Below, one piece after another: positions 32,801-41,800 of a stretch of DNA of 64,000 bases; position 1 is the stretch's first letter; every line of letters starts with the position of its first letter. Under the pieces are notes generated by a model. That model had not been told where the DNA came from. It was given only the letters and a program-made list of their open reading frames with translations, and made no database searches. A program made the position numbers and the translations under genes. Source of the DNA: Aradus depressus (Eukaryota; Arthropoda; Insecta; Hemiptera; Aradidae); NCBI GenBank assembly GCA_963662175.1, contig OY759225.1, positions 10,613,107 through 10,677,106 of the forward strand, read 5' to 3'.

Positions 32801-35800
32801 GTTTTTACTGAATACATTAAGTGTTTTGATGATTTAATTCTATGCACCTCGGTAAACATTGTCGAAGAGGATGTTAAATAATCTTGAAATGTTATATATT
32901 TATTTAAGGCAGCCGTCTGTATACCCTTCGCACGCTTTTTTTCCTCGCCAGCAATTAACATAGCATACATTTTTGCCCTTAACGCAATAAAGTCTGTTAT
33001 AATTTTACCTAAAGCCTCATCTTTGAACTTCCCTATAACTTTTTTATTTACTACAGAATAGCACGGATGATCCTGTGGAAAGTCAGAAGTATCAAAAAAT
33101 TCCATCATTTCTAGCATGTCAGAATATATGTCCTCTGTAAGTATTCTATATATAAAGCTGTCAGTATCCATATAACATAACAGCAGTCGGTCAGGTCCGT
33201 ATTTAGGCAGCATAACATTGTAATGAAAGTTATACATGACGACTTTAGACAAATCCAAAATTCCCTGCCCTACGTAAATCAGTTTATCAAATGTTAAGCG
33301 ATCTTTTCTTAAATGAATTGCTGCCATGTTTTCGGTATAAATTGTTCTGTCCATAAAGTCGGGACGGGCAATTAATTTTTCAATAAATTTTGTTTGTGTT
33401 TCTAAACGTAACCGTTTTCTATTTCTTATGTTCTCCATAGTTTTACCATATATTGAATTGTTAAACAGTTTATATAAGTCCTTCTCAAAGGCATTAGTGG
33501 CGGCTGTTCTTAGACGGGTATTTAAGTTTATATATGGTTCTAACCACCGTGATTGTTTAAAACGTAACACTCTATTTATTTTTTCTATTTTCAGACCATG
33601 ACTTAACGCTTGTTTCAGAGCCATGTAATGTTTCACGTTTGTACCCTGTGTATTTTTTTCTCATGATAACAATTTTTCAAAATAATGAATCATTTATTGT
33701 ATCATGTACCCCCCTCCCTATATACATACAATGTAAAAGTACCACTTGAGAGATAAGTGGTATATGTAAGCTACAATTGAAAGAGTAATCAATAAGCTTA
33801 GCAAGTTGATATAAACCATGTCTAACTATGTTATACGTCATTACGCATGATGGCCTTGACACAGGAAGCAGTGAATGTAAAACGTGAACTGGTTAAGTTA
33901 GGCGATGACTTGAGAAAAAAATACACAGGGTACAAACGTGAGATTGAAGAGCAAGAAACATTTCTTACAAAAACATTTAGACCCATAACCGATACAATAA
34001 AAGAAACAAAGAAAGTTGAACCACCAATTGTAAGCGCTCCTACCAAAATAGAGATTAAGAAGGAGCCGCCTCAGTCAGACCTAGAATATTATACCGAATT
34101 ATTAAAAAGAGGTGAAAAAACCAAGCTTGATATAGTATATGGGGTATGGTACAACGAGTTCAAAGACATATTTGAAATTGGAGATTCCCCCACAGATATA
34201 AATGAGGATACACTTCAGGTAGGGGGCACTCAATACTATACAACTCCGGGGCTTATTTCCCTACTATTCCTAAAACGACCTCAAATGTATTCTAAGGAAG
34301 ATTTGGAAAATTACAAAAGTATTGTCGAGAGCACAAACAGTCACAGAATTGGATATGACCGCCTGGGAGCCATAAACCGACGCGCTAGGTCAATGAAGTA
34401 CAAGCATATTATTGAAGAGCTATTTCCTAAGAGGGGGGGTAGTTTGATTCGAAGTATTGTTTTTGTATTTATCTTTCCTTGTGTTAGCAATCCTTTATCT
34501 GTATATGGTTGGATATGTAGTGAGATCATATCGGATGTATTGGGGTAACCCTGAAGAGATAGAACCAGTGGCTGAATCATGACATGTTGATTCATGCAAG
34601 TGGGTTAATAGCTTATCTCCCTTTTTTAAATGCGGCTGCTCAACGCCTATTGGTTAGCTATTTTACTAAGCTGAGGTATATAAACAGGGCCATAAACTGA
34701 GGACACTTCACTCTATCTGCAGTGTCTGAACCTTAGCTAACACTCCCCTCACTAGAACTCCACTCGCTTCTTCAGAACACAAACATGTAAGTACTATATT
34801 TGAATATTTAAAACTTATTAGATAATATTTTTTTCCTAAATACATACCTCTATAAAAATCACGAATACGGAACTGTAGCCCGCAAAACCCTCTGCTCCTC
34901 GCAGACAACCGAACGCCTACATATCCTATAATCAGAATAATGTATTAATACCACACATTATATTGTACCACATAAGGATCATATGTATATATATTTTTTA
35001 ACGCAAACCTGGTACGTTAATGATCTCTGGTGGTGGGATACCCCGTAATAGGAGGGTGCATATCAGCACTCTCCGACCACTATAGAGATGAACCACACAC
35101 CTCCTTACACCCACAACTGATATTACGTTTAGGACCCCTGATCGTTGGTGATGAATTATCACACCAGTTAGGAGAAGTTGTAACCGTTGTATAGCCAGAG
35201 CTATTCCTCGCTGAAATATAATGAAACTATATTAATGAAATTTAATACTAATGTGATCAGGAATAATGAAGACTAAACTTACTAGGTTGGTAGGCATGTT
35301 GTTTTCTAACTGCTGTACGACAACAACTTCTACTATATATATTCTCCCCACCCCGAAAAGTGGGGAACCTTCCGGTTTTGGATATCCATAGTTCTGTAGG
35401 AACCAGTTGTTTTATGACTCATGGTCTGAAAATAGAAGACATTAAAACGTATAGGTTTTTTGAATATTCATAGTTCTGTAGGAACCAGTTGTTTTATGAC
35501 TGATGGTCTGAAAATAGAAGACATTAAAACGTATAGGTTTTTTGAATATTCATAGTTCTGTAGGAACCAGTTGTTTTATGACTGATGGTCTAACAAGGAA
35601 TTGTAGTATCGGTTTCATAGTTTAATAAAAAACAAAAAACAACTATATTATCGCCATCATTTTTTGTTAACGGGTTTCTATAAAATTATAGCAATTATAT
35701 ATTATGTTATAATTTCAGGAACTGTTCAAAGTGCAACCGATCCTACAATAATCTGAGATCTGTCAGAAGACACGTGCGAAACTGTGGTGTTACTCACCTA

Positions 35801-38800
35801 TGCAGCTACTGCGAACGACCCTTCTCACGCCCCGACAGTAAACATCGTCATGAGGTTAAATGCTCTGAAACCTTTTTACAGTTGGCCTCTAGGATCTGTC
35901 CTCACTACGCTACATCATTTCAAACATCTGCTGAGTGCACTCAACATGTTACTATGTGTCACTTTCCGCCTGCTGGGCGTTCAAAGGTGTGTAGTAAATG
36001 TGGAGTAGTTTTTGCCAAAACTAATAATTAATGCATGAAGAGATATGCGGCGTTCTTTTTGTTGGATATTGTAAACACTGCAATACAGTGTTTACTAATC
36101 CCTTTAATTTACACGCACATGAAAGTGTGTGTGACGAGCCACCGGTAAAACGTATTAGGGGGGAACCAAATAAGCAAACATTATTGGCTTTACCGCAGGG
36201 GCAAATACATATTAATCAATACGAGTCTGCTTTTCAGAACCGCCTTAGATCATATTTTATACGTTCAGATGAGAATCTTGACATGAATATATTTTTGGAG
36301 TCAATTAGAGATAAATTATACAATCTAATAAAAACAGAATTCGAAAGAACTGATCCCTATATTTTCAATATATTTGTAGATGCAGTAATGACTAAAAATT
36401 CAGTAGTTGTAGCTGAGACTGACTTACATACATTACTAGATAAAGCATTTCAAAAAGTATTAAAAGAACTGTCTGAGACTCAGTTAAAGAAATCGGGCTG
36501 GACGCTTCATACCGTTCAGGGGCTTAGGCTTCGCCTTAGTAAGTATAAACCGCTTCGCGAAAGTACGTTTATCCAGCTCCCTAAAAAGATTGAAGCCCGG
36601 AAAGCGTGCATTAATGTTGAAAACGCGGACCAATACTGTTTCATGTATGCCATCTTAGCAAAATTTGTAGGAAAAGACCCCCAGCGCGTTAGTAAATATA
36701 AAAATTTTGAGCACAAGTATGACTTCTCTTGCATATTTTTCCCGACTCCGCTCAATGACATTAAAATATTTGAAAAATCAAATAATATTTCCGTAAATGT
36801 TTTTGGTCTGGATGAGTATGGAAATGTCTATCCTCTAAAAATAGCTGAAACAGAACAACCTAATCATTTTGATCTGTTGCTGTTGGATAATGGTGTTAAG
36901 CAGCATTATGTTTACATTAAAAATTTCGAAAAACTTGTAGGGTCACAAATTAATAAACATGAAAAAAAAATTATAATTTGTAAACGCTGCTTTCAGCACT
37001 ACACCATTATTAATCAGGGGGTTGATAGGATGGAGGTACATAAGCAATTATGTGAAAAGAAAGCTCCGGTTAGAGTTGAAATGCCCACAAAGAGACCGTT
37101 TGTTAAATTTGAACACGTTGAACGTGGTATCCGAACCCCATTTGTAATATATTATGATTTTGAATGTATTTTAGAACCAATCCACCATTGCAATCCAAAT
37201 CCTGCTGCATCGTTCACTGTCCCATATCAAGGGAGGCTGGCTGGGTATACTTACTACATTTAAATAAACTCTAGAATTGATATTTCGTGTAACAGGACGT
37301 GCATCCGGTAGATATGGCGCTCCGTTCAGTCAAGACTTCTGCCTCACAATTCTGATTTATATTTCATATTATTACTAAAAACACTATCAAAATCATTAAA
37401 CCTTTTTTAAGTGTAGTGTAACATACCCAATAAAACTTTTTAAAGAGGTTTAGGTTTAGGTTTTATGACTCATGCCCGGGCTTTAACTACGAGGTCATAT
37501 CGCCTACTACCAGAGCGCTCTTTCGTCACTCTGGTGGACATGAGCCCGACTCTACTGTGGGAGTCCTAAATTTTGCCTACCCTAAATTTTTATTCATCTA
37601 GGGTAGGGGTCTTTAACGAGTACCTGACATCGTACAGGCTCGGGACCATCGCTTAACGTCCCATCCGAAGGGCGGCGTGCTTAAGTTTATTTTACCTCCC
37701 AGATAAAATAAACTAAGGGCCTCGGTCGGGCTACGAACCCACGACCTTGAGCTCAGAAGTCAAGCACGCCACTGAGCTACCGGCGCCCACTTTTTAAAGA
37801 AAATTGAAATTTCGTCCTATTAATGTCAGAATTTTTTTATGTAAACTGTTGAAACATTTTAATACGGAAAGCGTATACAAAAAAGATAAATTAATTGCTA
37901 CATACTATCTATAAATATATATAAAAAGTCCCAACAAGAACGTTATGAAGTTCTGTATTAATTAATAAACTGACTGGAAAAATAAAAATATTTGCCGGGA
38001 AGGTCTGAAGTAAACCAGTAATATAAATGATATTATATAAAAAAATAGAATTAAATTTAACTTACATGATTGATCTGTATAAGACAACAGCGATGAAGGA
38101 TGATCGAGGCTGGATTCGAACCGGTGGACTGTGCGTAGTTTCCTGAACCACCTTGGAGAGGGGGGGTGGGGCCTGTTTATCGCGTCCACTTTCCTTGTTA
38201 TGTATCTCTCCCCCATCCACGGCCGTATATCACCTGTGGATCTATGAGGGCTAGAAACGTCTCGTTTCGATATTTGCATTGGTTATTTTATTAGCTTTCT
38301 ATCGGTACTAAATACTTCCGAAAAACATGGACAGAAATATATGTTATAATGTTACAGAAATTAAATTGTATGTTACCACAAATGTTACTATATTTGTATG
38401 ATATAAATTGATCAACTCTATTTTATGAATACATCGCTCGATAAGTTCGTAAGTTTAATGAGTCCCTCTCTCTTGTACTTTATAGTTAAGACGTACTGGC
38501 TGTGAACTTTACATACCTCAGAGGAACCAGTGTCAATACTTACTCCATACCTCATAGGAAAGCAGGGCTGGACATGTCGGTGTGACGTCATGTACTATAT
38601 TTTCTACATACACTTTGTAGAAAAAATTATTGTAATTAATGTCTGGTGGGTCCGAAGGTGGGGGTGCTCAGGGGTTGGGGAGGTCTGAAGTATGTGTGTG
38701 TATGTACGTACGCTCGTGCGTGGTCAATTTTTTCTGCACGATATCTCGCGAATGGAAAATTATATCGACTTGTAGTTAAAGCCCGAGCATGATTCATAAT

Positions 38801-41800
38801 AACTAACTTATGATTACTGATCAAATGTAGGTACACACTTTGTTTTGAGACACTGATGATGTATTTACAGAATGTATGTGGTATAGCTACCAAATATATT
38901 ATTGTAAAAAAAAAAAAAGTGAAAATGTATTCACCAGGAGCGGATTTTATCATGGACGACAGCAAGCTAAATTTAAATTAATAATTTTTTTACTCGGAAA
39001 GTAGGCTAGAAAAAATTAACTGTTAGAATGAAATTTTAGGTACAAACATAAAGTAAAATGTTAATTTACCATTCCGCAAGAATATTTGAATATCCTAAAG
39101 ACATATCAGCTACTGGCGAAATAAAAAACATAGGTATCGTTGAAAGGCTTGAGTTGTCAAGGTGTGAGGATAAACATTCAAATAGATCGTAAACCACGCC
39201 GGAAGGGTAGCAGGGTATCAGGACGTTCCCATTGCCTCTCAGGGTCATAGCTAAAACATTGAGAAGTATTATAAAATGAAATGGAATCCAGGAAAATATA
39301 CCATAAATTGGAAAAATGAATTTAAGAGAGACAAGACACCATGCAATATCACCCTGTCGAAGAGTTGGGATGTTTTAAATAAAAAGGTAGTTAAACTACG
39401 ATGCAAACTAGCTTTGAAAATAGTTATATTTCATAATATTTTAAATAATAGTTTGTACCAAAATATTTATTGAAAAAGTTAGAATGAAAGAATAAAAAAA
39501 ATATTAGAGGCCCTTAGTTAATTTTATCTGGGAGGTAAAATAAACTTAAAGCACGCCGTCCTTCGGATGGGACGTTAAGCGATGGTCCCGAGCCTGTACG
39601 ATGTCAGCAACTCGTTAAAGACCCTGCCCTAGGTGAATAAAATTTAGGGTAGGCAAAATTTAGGACTCCCACAGTAGAGTCTGGCTCATGTCCACCAGAG
39701 TGACGAAAGAGCTCTCTGATAGTAGGCGATATGACCTCGTAGTTAAAGCCCGGGAATGATTCATAAAACCTAACCTACCTATTATTTTGAGCGAAATTAA
39801 AAACGATTAGTTACCAAAAATTAATTGACAAATAATTACAAGAAAATATTTTCATCAAAATTAGGTTACAAAAAAGTGATTCGCAAAAAATTGTTATTTC
39901 TTTTTATCGAACACAAGCCTCACCTCTTCCCTTTCTTATTACTGTTTAGAAAAAAAAAAAAATAATAATAAAATAATAAAAACGCACCTACAGCCATACA
40001 TAGTTCACCCAACATTGTATCTGGATTTGCGGTGGGTGTTTGTGTGAGTCCAGTCAATATTAGGACATTTGAGTTTCTCAGAACACTTTGATCCATGGGT
40101 CTGAAAATAATAAAAGTTAGTGATAATTTACACAAATTTCGCCGTTTTTCAACTTAAATGAAGAAAAATATGTTAAGCTGTTACCTCGGATGTGTGGTCA
40201 ATGTTGATGAACCACTCACGTAGGCTACTTTCTCATAGTCGGAGCTGATGACCCAGTTACTGCTACCCAGACAGTAACCCGAGCTTACTGCAGTTACCTT
40301 CAGAGCACCGTATACGTCCTGAAAATAGGTTTAACAATTATAAATATTAGATGACATACAATTATTTCTTTCGTTTTCTAGAGAAAAATAATCACTTAGG
40401 CAGGGCGCAAGTTGAGACACACTTCGGTGAGGTGATGCAGGATGATTTGTGTGAAACACGGAAATGAATACAACCGCCAATGTTCATACGCAGCGTGAAG
40501 TGACTCAGTTTCTGCCTGCTGTGAGTCTGCGAAGGTCTGTGTTCGTTCACAGTTTTAACGGTCTGAGTTACGACAGCCCTAGTGTTATTTTTTTCTTTTA
40601 TTTCCAACATGGAAGAAAAACTTCTAGAGGCAGTTCGTGGGAGAAAGATGTTGTACCACACTAGTCATGGAAACTACATGAGAAGTATATTTAAATCAGA
40701 GATATGGGAAGAAGTTGCGACAGAGATTGGGGAGAAATCCGGTAATAATTCTTGTATTTTTCAGTATTCCATTCACATTCCTTAAGGATGAATTCTCCGT
40801 GGGTCTTTATGTTTTTCAAACAACTGCTTTTCGGAAGCTTCTTATGATAATATAAAGTTGCAATTACTTCGTCGTCGATATCTTCAGATTCAGATTCTGA
40901 ACTTAATATACAATTTGCAAATGTTGCACTCATCGCATACATGGTCGAAATAACGTCATGGACACGCAGTCGTGATAGAACTGCGCATTCAACTTTCGCT
41001 CTCCCCTGCGTCCCCCCTTCATTCAGAACCTGCTTCACTTCACCGAACTGCGTCTCAACTAGCGCCCTCTTTATTGTATTCTTTTGATAAGTTGTAAGTT
41101 GAAAAACGCGAACCTGGAAACTTATAATAAATAAAACAAACTTTTTCGAAATATTGTCGGACCACAAAAATGGTATACATTTATTATTGATTGCAGTGTT
41201 ACAGCATCATCAGGATTAGTTAGTTATTATAACATGCCCGGGTTTTAACTACAAGGTCATATCGCCTACTACAAGCTCTTTCGTCACTCTTGTGAACATG
41301 AGCCCGACTCTACAATTGGAGTCCTAAATTCTACCGCCATAATTTTTTATTCGCCTAGGGTACGGGTCTTAAACGAGTACTTGACATTGTGCAAACTCGG
41401 GACCATCGCTTAACGTCCCATCCTGAATATATAAATTGAAAGTATAACAAAATAAAAAATGATACTTAACATTTTTTGCAAGATATTGTGAAACACTTAA
41501 TAAACATAAGTTTTCTCTTTACATATTAAAATAAAAAATACCATATACTGATAATAAATATTGACTAACTATATGATATATATGAAATACAAGTAACCAT
41601 TACATATATATGAGTGGAAACAGAAATGGTTCTAAGATGTTAACAAAAGGCAGTAACTAAAATAAATTTGTTCATACATAAAAATATTATTTTTAGCGAC
41701 TTCATTTATTTATCTGCTTGTTGAGCTAAAATGGACAATTTGATGCCTTGAGTAGGGTCAAAAGTGCGTTTATTGTTGATAATGTGGGTCGCGAAGGTGG

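Larger units (their letters stand above)
30814..38684. mobile_element. Polinton/Maverick-type DNA element, rearranged relic
   Basis: Outer ends acctccccaacccctgagca at 30814 and its inverse ending at 38684. Terminal inverted repeats are ~1.1 kb. Inside are family-B DNA polymerase fragments, a 233-codon ORF and a TATA promoter. At ~7.9 kb it is about half the size of intact Polintons. I see no integrase, packaging ATPase, protease or capsid gene. No 6-bp target duplication is evident at the edges (atgatgt on the left, ctgaag on the right), so an end may be lost. It lies wholly inside INTS9 intron 6. Confidence 0.85.

Noticed and set aside
32704..37263. One intact viral-type polymerase gene across the element
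   Set aside because: The two halves are on opposite strands, the central motifs are absent and the finger region is frameshifted, so no working gene is present.
38685..38710. 6-bp target duplication around the Polinton element
   Set aside because: The bases beside the two TIR ends differ (atgatgt versus ctgaag), so no duplication can be claimed.
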